From: Thamnidium elegans
Taxonomy: Eukaryota; Mucoromycota; Mucoromycetes; Mucorales; Mucoraceae
Length of the DNA: 64,000 bases
Reading direction: 5' to 3'
NCBI GenBank assembly: GCA_025201345.1
Contig: JAIXMG010000003.1
Span: 496,001 to 560,000, forward strand
This document shows positions 30,250 through 44,544 of the stretch, piece by piece (the first letter of the stretch is position 1; every line of letters starts with the position of its first letter). Below the pieces are notes generated by a model. That model did not search any database, was not told the origin of the DNA, and was given only the letters and a program-made list of their open reading frames with translations. The position numbers and the translations under genes are program-made.

Positions 30250-31458
30250 TTAAGCAGAAAAATAAACTAACAAGCAGAAAACGATGATACTGTGATAGGT
30301 TGGTATTGCAAGTTTAGTATTTGACATAGATGTTATTTCTGATTCGGGTAGTATATTTCTGCTCATAATATCTTTTTGTGATTTATTTTAGTATTTCATC
30401 TTTATATATATATATATAATATACCCTTCTTTTTTTTTTTTTTTTACCTGCAATACTACATGGTGTTTTAGATTGTGTGCAAGAAGGTGAACCCTTGGTC
30501 TCGGAAGAATTAAAAAACAAATTGAGGTGAGAAATCCTCAACTTTGCATCTTGGTTAGGTGGCCCACCGCTAAAGAAAGGGTTACCATCTGTCCAGTGAT
30601 TGAGTAAAATACGACCTGGAGATTGTGGAACGTTTGTCGTCATTTCACGAATATAGGTACCGTCAATGTAAAATTTGACAGCTTCTGGTGTCCAATCGAA
30701 TCTATATTCGTGGTAGTCCTAAATAAATAAAAGTTATAAAAAAAAATAGAACTATGATAAAAGAAAAATGGGACAGTTACATCTGTTGGATTGAACTCTA
30801 GATCGTGTTTTTCATTTGTTAGTGCTGAAGCCGATCCATCTGGCTCATAGATTTGTGGCTGAACAGCGAAATAAGTCTTAGAAGGGTCTTTATGTTTACT
30901 AAGAGATTCGATATCTATTTCACAAGAGTCATTACGATAAAAGTAAAAGGCAGCAACTGTACCCTCTATGTTACTTGTCTTCATTCTGGCGCGGTAGGTA
31001 CCATATAAAAAATCAGATCTATATGCAAGATTTGAAAAAATGATTAAACATAAAATCTTATGCAAAAAAAAAAGTATTTACCTTTTGGTTCCTACCGCAG
31101 CAGATGTATATTCACCATTGGATTCCTTTTGAACGGACAAGGTAATCCCGTCATCTTTACTTAGCTTTACATTACCAGGAGAAAATATGCGGTCAAGCGT
31201 ATTTTTATATTTAGCACTAACAGTGTAATCCATCACTAGATAATTTCGATCATACTGTAAACTTGATTTATATAAACCATAATCGGCATGCCACACATTT
31301 GACCATACAAGATTATTTTCGTCTATAAATCCACAATCGCATACAATAGGTTTATCTGCATTTTGTATGCTATTGTTCTGATTAGATGTCGGTTCCTCCT
31401 GTGCTTTTACTACAATTAGTAAGCCAAAGACAATCAGAGAAACATATCGAATCAACAT
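30250..31458 (-). CDS. GH16 family glycosidase/transglycosidase, GPI-anchor-type tail
   Basis: Four exons: 31082-31458, 30781-31018, 30448-30718 and 30250-30338; GT-AG introns, phases agree, 324 aa. Signal peptide MLIRYVSLIVFGLLIVVKA. The concanavalin-like fold has YGTYRARMKTS and the active-site block SCEIDIESLS, the ExDxE motif with nucleophile and acid/base Glu, then HEYRFDWTPEAVKFYIDG and ILLNHWTDGNPFFSGGPP. A short Cys pair (SCTQSKTPC) precedes a last exon coding a hydrophobic tail (YHSIIVFCLLVYFSA), which looks like a GPI-attachment signal. Probably cuts or cross-links beta-glucan in the cell wall. The last exon is small and needs the acceptor GAATCAG at 30339-30345. Confidence 0.85.
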
Positions 31459-31765
31459 TATATGAAAAATTTAATAACAAAGAATAGGGTTCATCGAAAA
31501 AGAAAAAAGATCCTATTATAACTTTGCATAATTTTATATTATACTAAGGAAAAATATACAAATAAAATAAATCTTCGGGTGATTTTATGTACGTTCATAC
31601 AAAATTTGCATGACACTGTAACTCGTACCAAAAAGGCTAGTTCCGTAGTCACATTTTGTCGTAAGGACGCGTCAGCATTTGGAATCCCGGCTTTCGGTTA
31701 GAAGAAGGGTAGAGTGAATGGTTTTTTTTCTCTATTTTGATATTTTTCGAAGAAATTTACATAAA
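31459..31765. other. Divergent intergenic region
   Basis: 307 bp between the GH16 gene (minus) and the small Cys protein (plus), so it holds both promoters. No clear motif stands out. Confidence 0.5.
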
Positions 31766-31987
31766 ATGTGTATGCGTACTACCTGTTCTGACTGTAAAAA
31801 ATATACCTGGAAGGGTAAGCTTATTTGATAATGATATTAGACACTTTTCTATTCTTTTTTTTTTTTTTTTTTTTTTATTCTAATAATATTAACAATAGGT
31901 TGTGGTTTACATATCGCTCAAGCTTTGGCTGGTTTAAAGGAAGAAGAAATCTGCAAGTGTAAAGAAGAAGCAAAGGAAAAGAAATAA
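31766..31987 (+). CDS. 45-aa Cys-motif protein, conserved microprotein type
   Basis: Two exons, 31766-31814 and 31899-31987, with an 84-bp GT-AG intron; phases agree. The product starts MCMRTTCSDCKKYTWKGCGL and continues with an Ala/Leu helix (HIAQALAGL), then a CKC pair and a Lys/Glu tail. The pattern C-x2-C-x-K-x2-T-W-x-G-C-G-x-H-I followed by C-x-C is one I know from very small conserved proteins in fungi, plants and bacteria; the Cys/His set could bind a metal. Function unknown. It is too short to be found as a single frame, and the intron supports it being a real gene. Confidence 0.75.
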
Positions 31988-32193
31988 ACTATCTTTTTAA
32001 CTGCTCTTGTTAATATATCTAATTTTTAATAAATAAATACTTTTCAAACCTCACTTCCTACTTTTTTTTTTTTTTTTTTTTTTGCTTTTTATTGTTATAA
32101 TTGTTATATGTACTGCAGGCTTTTTTTCTTTTCTTTTCTTTTTTTTTTTTTAGAAAAAAGGGGGTTTTCTTTTTTAAAAATATATCTATCTAC

Positions 32194-33217
32194 TTAAGCA
32201 TTGACACCGAGGAGCATGTTGCTACCGCTACCTTGACTGGGCAAGTAAGTGACGTTTTGAGATTTAGAAAGAGTTTGTGCAATTTCTTTACTGGCTTCGA
32301 TTCTACGGAAAGCAATGAAACTATCAACCCCCAAAAAAACGTCATTAATCAAATTGAGTAATAATAAATAAACATTCAAAAACTTACCCTTCACCAGCCT
32401 TAGCCAGTGCTGAAGAAATCATCTCAGCAGCTTCGGAATCACCCTCAGCGCGAATAATAGCAGCTTGTTTCTCTTGTTCGGCACGTTCAACGACGAACTT
32501 GGCACGCTCAGCTTCTTGTTGTGCGATTTGCTTTTGTTCAACAGCATTGGTGAATTCTCTACCGAAAGTCATGTGTGTCTAAAAGACATAGTATTAATAA
32601 AATAATATTCTCCTCTATATGTTCTTTATACTCCCACTTACAATAGAAACATCCTCTAAAGCCAAGTTGAAATCTCTAGCACGCTTATATAATTCTTCGC
32701 GAATTTTGGCAGAAACAACTTCACGTTGAGTAATTAACTCGGAAGCATCAAATTGAGCAACAATAGCTTTCAAGACTTCATTACCGATAGAAGGTAAAAC
32801 TCTCTCGTCATAATCGAGACCCAAGTTTTGATAAATGCTAGGCAAAGTCTTAATTTCGGGACGATGTAAAACACGAAGAGTTAAAGAAACCATTTGCATA
32901 TCCTTTGAACCAGTTGTAGTGGAAATGTTACGAGGTTTGGTACGAACATCAAAAATAACAGCACGTTGGAGCCAAGGGACTAAAAAGTGAGTACCTTCTC
33001 CAATAGAAACGGGTTTAACACCTTGAATACGATCGAAAATGACAGCTCTATGACCACCCTGGACTATAAAAAAAAAAAAAAAAAATTAATATTTATTCCT
33101 ACGGAAACACCTTAAAAATATGAATACTTTACCATCGTACATGGCGGATTGTGCACCACCAACAGCGAGACCCAAAGGAATGGCCCATTTAGCGAGTGTT
33201 CCAAGTGCTTGTGCCAT
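32194..33217 (-). CDS. PHB1: Prohibitin 1
   Basis: Builds, with prohibitin 2, the ring complex of the inner mitochondrial membrane that supports respiratory-chain assembly and protein turnover. Exons 33133-33217, 32642-33063, 32388-32578, 32194-32320; phases agree; 274 aa (human 272). Start [20 protein letters not shown] gives the N-terminal membrane anchor. The SPFH/band-7 domain follows ([32 protein letters not shown]), then the coiled coil ([20 protein letters not shown]) and the tail [19 protein letters not shown] at 33217 is the first in frame. No oddities. Confidence 0.95.
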
Positions 33218-33653
33218 CTTTTTTATTAATATGTAAAACTATGAAGGAAAAAAAAAAGATTTCGAGGGGGGAAGTATAATAAGCATGGGCACCGCCGGGC
33301 TTTTCTTTTTTCCTATCTCCAATCAGACCGCACTGTGACGCCGTATTTCTACATCCGAATCCCTGGCGAAGGTTTATTACCAATTGCATTGTCAAGAATT
33401 GGCTGCTGATTTGGCGTCTACCATCAAAGATCGAAAATGTAATACAATATACCACAGAACAGGCAATTTTTACTGCTGTCAATAACTCAGCAGTTATTTA
33501 CTTTTATGCATATTTATTATTGTTATTATTATTACAGCAATGTTATATTCACAGATGGTTTTAAAAATAAAAAAGTATAATACGAGTATATATAATGAGA
33601 AAAAAAGAGGGAACAATTTAAATGATAGTTTCTTTGAAACGAAGGATATATTC

Positions 33654-33930
33654 CTAATCTTCGGGAATAAGAATATCGTCATTAGAACCCATCTCTTTGG
33701 TTTTATCATCAATAAGCTCTGCTACCTTCTTGACCGTTCTACTCGCATCAAGTTATTTTCGCTGGCAGTGGAGCAAACAGACTCTTGGCCTTTTGTGATG
33801 AAGAGGATGACTTATTATTAGTAAACTTAACGTTTTCCTTCCATTCAGTCATTAAGTCCTTGTTCATTATCTGTAGGTTGTTCACTATTTTAGAATGATA
33901 AAGACGAATTACTTCTGTAAAACACATCAT
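33654..33930 (-). pseudogene. Small unrecognised gene remnant with a frameshift
   Basis: On the minus strand, an acceptor-like TTTACAG near 33912 opens MNKDLMTEWKENVKFTNNKS, a Ser run and SLFAPLPAK. A one-base shift near 33752 then gives LDASRTVKKVAELIDDKTKE followed by ILIPED and TAG at 33654-33656. The helical, charged content looks like genuine protein. I do not recognise it. The upstream exon is missing, so it is either broken or its frame depends on an exon I cannot place. Confidence 0.4.
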
Positions 33931-34165
33931 TGGTCATCTTCGAGATACTACATATAAAGAAGATTGGTTTCAAGGACATGTTTATGCTGACATGTTTGAC
34001 GCCTTATTTATGTTCGATTTATATTATGTGACTAAAAGAAATGAATCTCACTCTACCACAATTAAATACTTGAAAAAAACCAAGCAGATAGAAGAGGACG
34101 CGATCTGCGGCTCGAAAATAATGGAGAGTGGAACTATTGTTCATTACGCACTTTGGATGTGAGGA
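33931..34165 (+). pseudogene. Fragment of an unrecognised protein, plus strand
   Basis: An open stretch reads HIIGHLRDTTYKEDWFQGHV, then YADMFDALFMFDLYYVTKRN and TTIKYLKKTKQIEED, before a stop. It has no start codon or splice context. It looks like part of a repetitive, mobile-element-associated Mucorales protein, but this is a weak impression. Confidence 0.3.
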
Positions 34166-34413
34166 TAAGACCAAGCCTTGATTTAAACACCAAGTTTGAA
34201 AAGACGACTGAGCATCTTTCTCTTAACCCCCCCCCCCCCTAGTAAACTTTCATTTACAAGAACAAACAAATAAAAGAGAAACATTATCTGCAAAAATGAA
34301 ATACAATCCACTTCGTAATATGTATGTAATTAAATACTAAAGTATATAAATAAAAAAAATATAAAGATATAACATAATTGATATTGGACAACAATTTATT
34401 TTATTTAGTTGCA

Positions 34414-37021
34414 CTACCATAAATCTACAGCTTTCTTTCTTCCTTTGCCAACTTCTGATGGTATCACGGGCTTCTTTTCTACCCACATCCCTTCATAATC
34501 GTCTTCTACTTTATTAGATCGATGTGATGAAGATTTAGAGCGTTTGCTTTTATGTCTTTTTTCTTCAGGACTTCTACTTCTCTTTCGACTACTTTTATGG
34601 TGTCTCTTCTCATCGTCTCTACTACTTTTATGACGTCGTCTTTCTTCATCGTCTCGACTACTTTTATGATGTCTCTTTTCTTCATCTCGACTGCTTTTAT
34701 GGTGTTTTCTTTCTCTACTACCCTTGCTACTTTTATGGTGTCGACTGCTTTTACGGTGCCTAGATCGATCTCTTTTATCTTCTTGTTCACTACTCACTTC
34801 TTCTTCTTCATCTGATACAGATACACGACGGCGTTTATGAGCACTTGCTCTAGGTTTAAACGGTTGAACGACTACTTCTTCAGAAATAACATTCGTGAGT
34901 GGAGTAACATTTTCTTTTCTTTCCGAAGCTCTTTTAAACATAGGACGGAATGGTTCGGATGACTCGACAGGCAAAGTTTTTTGTAAGGGTATATCAACGG
35001 TAGAAGGCTCTGGTGGCGCAGGAGGACCAATGAATTGATTATCATCTTCAACTGTTATTGGCACTGTAGTGGTTTCAGCATTTTGTTCTTCTTCTTCCTC
35101 TTCTTCTTCATCATCAGAATCATCAAAAATAGCTTTAAAGATATCCATAGAAGGTCTTTCATAGTCAAGTGCAGGACCACCATCTTCTTCATTTTCATCA
35201 GTTTGGTCTGTAACTTCTTTTCCGATACCAGTGGTAGGTGCAGATTCATCTGATGCTCTATCGGATGGTTTAGGTACCACTGATTTTAAAGCAGGGTCAT
35301 CTAATATTGGCACTTGTGAACTTGTGAATTGCAATGGGAGTCGTTTATTCAACATGGATTCCATTGCTTCTTTGTTGAGCACGTCTTTTGAGCCTGCTTG
35401 TGAGCGACCAACATCGGATGGTGCAGTTGGATCATGATTTGGGTGTGGGTTACGAACATTAAATCTCTTACAGACAAGTCGGTTTGGATAAAATGGTTTT
35501 ACTGTACGTGTCAAACTACCAAACATTTTCAGAGCTGCTGCTTCTTGTTCTTGAGTTAACTACACATATAAAAGAAAGGTTACAAAAATAAAATAAAAAA
35601 ATAGCTCAGTATATATATATATATATATATATTTACCTGCTTCTTTTCAGGTTCGGGCATAGATTTAGCAATAGCTTCCTTTTCTTGTCGATACTGTTGT
35701 TCAGTCTTTAATCCACCTTCAAAATTAACTACTTCTATATTCTTTGATTCAGAAGAAGAAGTGAATCGACCACTCATCATGGCACTCAGCGGTCTAAAGA
35801 TTCTCGCAGCCTTTGCAAATTCACTAAGTTCCTTCATACCAGCCTCATACGTCAACCCTTCCGGGATCGGTAAAACCTTCTTTGGCTCACCGTCTTCTGT
35901 TAATTTCCCAGCAAAGTTTTCAAGATAGCTTTTATACCGAGCTTGTTTTTTAGGATGATCGCCAAACGGTATAAACCCCTGTAAGGCTAAATTAGCAACA
36001 TCTTTGGGTACGACGTCAAATTCAGACAGTTGAGATTTATCTTTACCAATATCGATAAAAAACGAAACGGCTTGGTCCAATTTATCCTTTGAGTGCTGGG
36101 GCATATAATCAAATACAGATCTGGCCTCAATTGGCTTTTCACCAAGTACGTTGCCTCTTTCTTCAAATGAAAATATACTATCGGCTGTGATGTGGGCCTT
36201 TGCTGGGGTATTGTCCGTCATAATATGTTGACAGGTAAAATCTGCAGGTACCTTTGGCGGTGCGTGCCACTGACCGATTTGTTGGTTTTTGTTGTTCACT
36301 ATAAACCCTCTTAAAGGTGGTCTACCATCAGAGCACTTTAACTTATTTGTCGGTTCGATTTGATCTGGTTTTTTACGTTTTAATGCCTGTGCTTTTAATT
36401 GGTCTCGTGTCAATCCACCTTCGTTCTCATCGTACAACGCATGGTGATAGCTTTTTAAGACAGGGTCGTTTTCTCCATAAATATCGTCATCTTCTCCATC
36501 ATTTTCATCAAACGCACCTAATCCAAACGCCCCACCACCCTGTACACCAAACGAAGACCTGTTCTTTTGATCAACGGCTGTACCGCTCATTGCCTCTTGT
36601 CTTGCTATTTCACGCAATCGCTTCATTTCAGCTACTTGAGGTACTGAACTTGCTAAATCATATCCTAACCCGTAGGTGTCTCTTTTCGCGGTAAAGTTTT
36701 CGATGGGTGTATCGTGCGGAGCGAACGTAATATCGGTTTCTTCGTCGTCATCGCTATCTTCTAAAGGTCGTTTAGTACGGGGTCCAATACCTTGACCAGG
36801 TCTCCAGCCCATCTTTCGTAAAAGCCGAATACCAATGGAGTCCTTGGGTGGGCCAAACATACCCATCAAACTGGACGCTAATAAATCGCCGCTTTCTGTC
36901 TCGAGTTGTCGACGTGCTTGTAATTCTCGTTCGGTGCCACCCAAAATGTCGAATTCTTCTGTTGCTACTAACTTTCGAGCACCTGCCATTGCCTATAATA
37001 AAATAAGTACGTGCGTATATA

Positions 37022-37082
<61 letters not shown>

Positions 37083-37454
37083 CTTACTTCTAAATCTTCT
37101 TCATCCATGTAATCTTCTGGTTTGGCTTCTTTTCTTTCATTACGTGCAGATCGCGAAGAAACAAAGTTACTAGGTTCCCAACCTACATGTGCGTGTTATT
37201 ATCCTGGTACAAGTTTTTGTTTTTGTTATCGTACCTTCTTTTGAACCAACAGTGTTAAAATAACCTGCTGAGAAACCACCTGTAAAAGCACCATGAAATC
37301 GTCTTCTGCCTCTCTCATCTCTGGCTTCTTGTTTCCAAACGGGTACAAATTGTCCTGCATCCGACCGACCAGCTCGACGATCCTTTTCGGTTGTTTCTGG
37401 AAAGGCTGTACCGAATACAACAAAAGTTTCTGAAGGACGTGAATCTTTAGACAT
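34414..37454 (-). CDS. GPATCH1: G-patch domain protein, GPATCH1/TOUGH type
   Basis: Nuclear pre-mRNA splicing factor of the GPATCH1 family. Exons 37235-37454, 37088-37182, 35637-36992 and 34414-35559; introns GT-AG, phases agree, 938 aa. The N-terminal DUF1604-type segment holds [10 protein letters not shown] and [20 protein letters not shown]. The G-patch lies at about 157-177 ([20 protein letters not shown]). The middle has the SURP-like region seen in the family and [12 protein letters not shown] linkers. The tail is acidic, then rich in HHKSSRD-type repeats (RS-like), ending [21 protein letters not shown]-patch proteins activate DEAH helicases. Intron 2 contains a T32-A26 palindrome (on the minus strand). 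Confidence 0.92.
37023..37080. repeat. T26-A32 perfect inverted repeat inside an intron
   Basis: Twenty-six T followed directly by 32 A in the second intron of the GPATCH1-like gene. The transcript could fold a 26-bp U-A hairpin between donor and acceptor. Confidence 0.9.
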
Positions 37455-37691
37455 TATGTGTGTAATAAAAAAAGAAGAAAAAAAAATTAATTTGCAAAAA
37501 AAAAAAAAAATGGCTTTAATGGGGTTTTTTTTTCTAAGCCAATCAATTGCAAACAGAAAAATAAAGGTGTAAAATATGCAAACTTTTTATAAGATTCAAA
37601 CTGTCATTAAAAATTTATTAGAAAGTATGTAACAAAAAAAAAAACGAAAAAGAAGCGGTATGAAGGAATAAATGCTGTTTGGTTTGATTTG

Positions 37692-39350
37692 TTAAACAGC
37701 AGAAGTTTTTTGTTGAGATTCTTCAATAGCAGGCATATTGTAGTTTAATTGTTCATCAGTCCAAATAGGAGAGAACTTGGGAGCATCCTTACTGCCGATA
37801 TCACAACGACCACCTTCAGCTTCATAATCAGCAACACGCTTAAATCCGTAACGGTTCCAGATATCATCAAGAGACTCAACAAGATGATCAATCATTTCAG
37901 GAGTATGACCGGGAGAAGGAGTGATACGAAGACGTTCATGCCCAACAGGAACAGTAGGAGCGTTAATGGATTGAACATAGATACCATATTCATTCAATAA
38001 ACCATCAGAGGCAATCTTTGCAGAAGCAGCATCACCCAAAAGAATAGGTACAATATGAGAAGAGTTAGGTACAACAGGGATACCAAGTTCAGCTAATCTA
38101 GCCTTAACAGTACGAGCATTTAATTGTTGCTTACGACGTTCAACATTAGAGTTCTTCAGGTACTTGACACATTCTCTACCACCGGCAACAATAGCAGGAG
38201 GAAGTGAGGTAGTAAAGATAAAACCGGGTGCGTAAGATCTGATCATATCAATAAATTGAGACGAACCAGCAATATATCCACCGACAACACCGAAACTCTT
38301 ACCAAGTGTACCTGTATAAATATCAATTTCATCCATAATACTGCCGTTACCACGATGAGGACTAGCAGCATTTAAATCAAAATCGAGATGTTCAGTAATA
38401 CCAGCACCGCGAGGACCGTAAATACCTACAGCATGAACTTCGTCTAAAAAGGTAATGGCGTTGTATTTCTTTGCTAATTCAACAAATTTATGAATAGGAG
38501 CAATAGAACCGCACATGGAATAAACAGATTCAAATGCAATGATCTTGGGTCGATTGATATCGACGGATTGTAATAATTGTTCAAGGTGCTCTACATCGTT
38601 GTGACGGAAGATGTGCTTCTCAGCTTTGGAGTGACGGATACCTTCAATCATGGAAGCATGGTTAAGTGCATCGGAAAAGATAACACAGTCGGGCATTTTG
38701 GACCCCAGTGTGGATAAAGTGGCATCATTAGCTACCATACAGGATGAAAAGACAAGTGCACCCTCTGTATGATGTAAATCGGCCAACTCAGACTCTAGCT
38801 GTAAATGTAAGTCCGCGTTACCAGCAATATTACGGGTTCCACCAGCACCAGCACCATAACGATCTAATGTTTTTCTATTTTTCTTATTGGTTAATAAAAT
38901 AAAAAATATATATATATATATATATATATTTTTTTTGTATAAAACTTACTTCATGGTTTCGATTAAAATTGGGTTTGCACCCATACCTAAATAATCATTT
39001 GCACACCAAACAGTTACTTCATCTTTAGGACGAGCAAGATGAGCCCTAGGGAACTTTTTGGCAAGACGGTTGATATTGTTAAAGTAACGATAACTCTTGT
39101 CATTGTGCTTTTTATCCAGCATGGTCTTGTAGAAATTTTCGTATTCAAAGTGCTTGGGTTCAGTCTTTTCTTCCATGACCTTTTTTGTGGTATGTAATCC
39201 TCGGGTCTGAATAGCAGCACCCATGACAGGACATTGATTGGCCTTGGTCAATAAACCACTGGACTTGTTGTTCAATTGTCTTAACGCAGCTGTATTGTTA
39301 ACATTTAAAAAGGGGCACGCCTTACGGGCTTGTAAAAGAACAGATTCCAT
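37692..39350 (-). CDS. HEM1: 5-aminolevulinate synthase, mitochondrial
   Basis: Condenses glycine and succinyl-CoA to 5-aminolevulinate, the first step of haem synthesis in the mitochondrial matrix. Exons 38950-39350 and 37692-38874 with a 75-bp intron; 527 aa. The ATG at 39350 ([15 protein letters not shown]) is the only one at the N-terminus. The transit region carries two Cys-Pro haem-regulatory motifs, C12-P13 and C40-P41. The PLP enzyme core has [13 protein letters not shown], the aspartate loop [14 protein letters not shown] and the PLP-binding Lys, K326, in TGTLGKSFG. Length is normal (yeast HEM1 548). Feedback by haem through the CP motifs is known for the family in animals and is inference here. 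Confidence 0.95.
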
Positions 39351-41010
39351 TTGTGAAAAGTGTGTAACAAATGTTATTACAAAAAAGAAAACGGTAAAGA
39401 GAAGAGAGAGGGGTAACAAGAAATCCTATAAACAGCAATTTTAAATAAAAAAAAAAAAAAAAGTTTTATTTTTGCAGGGTTGAGATTTAATTTGACTGTT
39501 AATTCTTTCTGTCGTAGTTTTTATCGGTTGTTATCTTTCTTTTCATTGTACCTGTCATTTTTCTTTATTTTTATAAATGCGATGTATGGTTTATAAAAGT
39601 GGGCTAGTATGTACATAATAGGCACTACTACTACTAAGAAGGAATTAAAAAAATTAAAAAGGAAAAAGGAAACAGAGATAAAGACTTGATTTGTCAGCAA
39701 ATGTGATTGGAACAAAGGATCATTTAATACAGTTCCTGTTCCAGCTTAAAAAAGAGGTTGGATAACGATAACTGACCGGATAAAGGTGCATTCTTTTTTT
39801 TAATGAGTTTGGTAAGAATGAGTCAAAAAAAAAAAAAAAAATAAGACGCACCCCCTTTCTCTCTTTTGTAAGAGATGTTGAACCCAGATTGTGCGACTCT
39901 TAAAACTATTCTGGCGTGATTTATAAAGTCCACGTTTTTACCAACTCAGAAAGAAAAAGAAAAAAAAAAGTGTCAGTTTAATATACAAAAGAAGTAAGTA
40001 TTTTCTTATTGTTACTGTCACTCTGTAAAATGTTAAAATGCATATATAATGACCGCCCAATAAAATATTTACATGAAAGATGTATTCTTCTTCTGAGGGG
40101 GAATCTCTTTTAAGAAAGATAATCAGTTACCCATTTTTTGTAGTACAATTAAAACTATATACTCAGTAACCAATAACCGTTTTACATAATGTTTCGAAAT
40201 CTTTTTATATTTATACGCCCAGAATGCCCATGCTTTTAATAAAAAATCATAAAAAGTACACTCTTTTGTTTTATTATTTACTTGTGAAACTAACAAGTGT
40301 GGGTATAAAACTATTTTACGCAACAATAATTACCCTTTCCTCTTTCTCTCTGTTTCTTTTTGATTTTTATATCTGTTCAAGATTCAGGGCAATTTGACAC
40401 TAGCTGACAAAAAATGCCTGAATAAATTATCCTTTAATACCAAGAAAAATAATACGTTAACTACCAATTATATTTTTTTGTGGTTTTTCAAACTCCCAAT
40501 TTGTAGCCAATTAGGTCGTCGAAACGACCTTGGTGGATCCCTATTCCTTTCCAGAAACTCAACGTCAGTCTCAATACAATTTTGATTATTATTATTATTT
40601 CGAGTTGTTCCTAGTCTTAGCCTCTTTTGAATACGCTCCTCCTTTTCGGACGCTATTTCTTGCATCTTACCTTGGTAGAATTTCGTATGATGCCACTAGT
40701 TTGAAAACTGTGCAACTTCATAAAAAATTTTCAAAGAAGCTTTGCTGGATCTTCTCTAAATAAAACTATATTAAGAATTTGTCTGTCAAAAAAGAAAGGA
40801 ATATCATACCTTGTTAAAGATGGACATGCTGGTTAATATCGTTTCCCCAACAGTACCAGAAACAATAAGTTTTTTTTTAAAAAAAAACATTATTGACATC
40901 TTTTATATTCGTTGAACACTCTCGATCCAGTTATGCTACATTGAACAAGTTAGTAAATAAAAACAGATGCGATAGAATATTAATACCTACAGCTCTGTGT
41001 TGGCCTTACT

Positions 41011-41043
<33 letters not shown>

Positions 41044-42468
41044 TAAGCTGGTAGATTGAAACATGTGATTGTTTGCTTTGTTGTACAGAGATTAGTCCCA
41101 TTCTTTCGGAGGTAGTTCTTTTTGGTGAAAAGTGTATTTGATTCCCGAATTACTAATATTTTTGTATTACTTCCGTTGATGGGTCGAGGAACTTATTATA
41201 GTTTACCCGTTAAATCATAACAAATATACAAGGAAAAGTAAAGACTTGTTAGTATTTGGCTTGCTTTTTTGTTTTTTATCTGCAAAACTAAATGTGCCTT
41301 TCGTAAGCAATAAAAATTCAACAGAAAAATGATACATGAATCCCTATAAAATCAGTTTTTTATGATTATAAAAACCGAGCAAAACTTTAAATATTAATAA
41401 ACATAAAATGCTTCGAGGCGTATGCAATCAAGCGTTGTTCATGCATACTCTAGACGTGCGAAAAAATAACTGCATTATTTGTATGTTTATTTACGCCTTT
41501 TATTAATAACTGTTTTTTAATCGCTACCTTAAAAAAACACAGTAACGTACACTCTAATTGTATTCATTAATAGCAAAAAATTACTACAAATATATTGTAT
41601 TATAAAAGGGAGTTTTCTTTTTACTTGGACTACGCTGATATTTTAGCTGATAATGTTTCGTAAATATGTATGCATTTTTTTTTTTTTTTTTTTTCAGACG
41701 CTCTGTAACCAGCCACCTTTTTATAAACATTATCAGTGGTTTCCTTTAAAACAATAAATAGTCAGTACATGTAATTAATAAAAACTTCTCAAGTCTAGAT
41801 AAAATGCAACTCTCTTCGAAAAGAATATGCTTTTTTTTTTTTTTTCGATGAATTTTATTCACTATATTGCTGTTTTTGAGTCGAGTGAATTATCTGATAC
41901 GTGGTACAGAGTAAATAAAGAAGAATTGATCGACAACTGGTAAAACCCTATCATAATAATGTAGCGAATGAATAACTTTTGTACTGCCAAAAAAAAATAA
42001 AATGAGAGTATTTCCTTTAACATACTACTTCATTGATATTTAATCATCATAATTAGAAAGTGAAAGATAAAAAGGTATTCAAAAATGTAGCCCGGAATAT
42101 ATCTTTTAAGTTTGACTGTTATACACTTCAGCGATATATAAATATTTGTAAGGAGTTAACTTCTATTTAAATTATCAGGCGTAAAAGATACAAAGTAAGT
42201 CTCAGGTGATGTTATGCATACATGTTTTCCTATCAGTGTATCTGTTGTACTCTCAAATTTCTAATGATGCTTTTTGGCTAAGTTCGTGTGCGTGAATATA
42301 CTTTAAGTTAACCCGCATAACATGCAATATAACGCAACAGTCATCATTCTCGATATCATTCGAAACCCCATAACTGGTCTTATATATTTATTGGAAATAA
42401 GCTATAAATATTTATTTACCATTTTACTTCTTTTTCTTTTCCTTCTCCATTACCCCTATAAAAAAAAA
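39351..42468. other. 3.1-kb gap without a recognisable gene
   Basis: Very AT-rich with A/T runs, including T32 at 41011-41042. Open frames of 60-77 codons near 40468-40763 on both strands have plausible composition in parts (a minus-strand EIASEKEERIQKRLR) but lack start context or homologue I recognise. The region includes the promoters of the HEM1-like and MET17-like genes, which face outward from it in opposite directions. Confidence 0.4.
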
Positions 42469-44247
<1,779 letters not shown>

Positions 44248-44544
44248 TTTTACTTGGAATCAATAAAACCCTTTTTTTATTTTAAACCAACATTATAACT
44301 TTAAGAAAAAAATTAGACTATGAAATATAAAATTATAACTAACTATTAAACTTCTACGCACCATAATGATAGTACATGTAAAGTGTGGTAAATGGGTAAA
44401 AATAGAGTCAAGTATGAATACTGTGAGACTGGATAAAAGTATTTTTATTAATCAAAAGAGATCTAAGGATTATAAGAAACCTTTCTAAAGTTGTATTTAT
44501 ACCCTTCTACCAAATAAACTAGTAGTTTAGAATAAACTATACGG

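Noticed and set aside
34552..34815. Hydrophobic plus-strand frame of 87 codons
   Set aside because: It is the antisense shadow of the HHKSSRD repeats of the GPATCH1-like gene.
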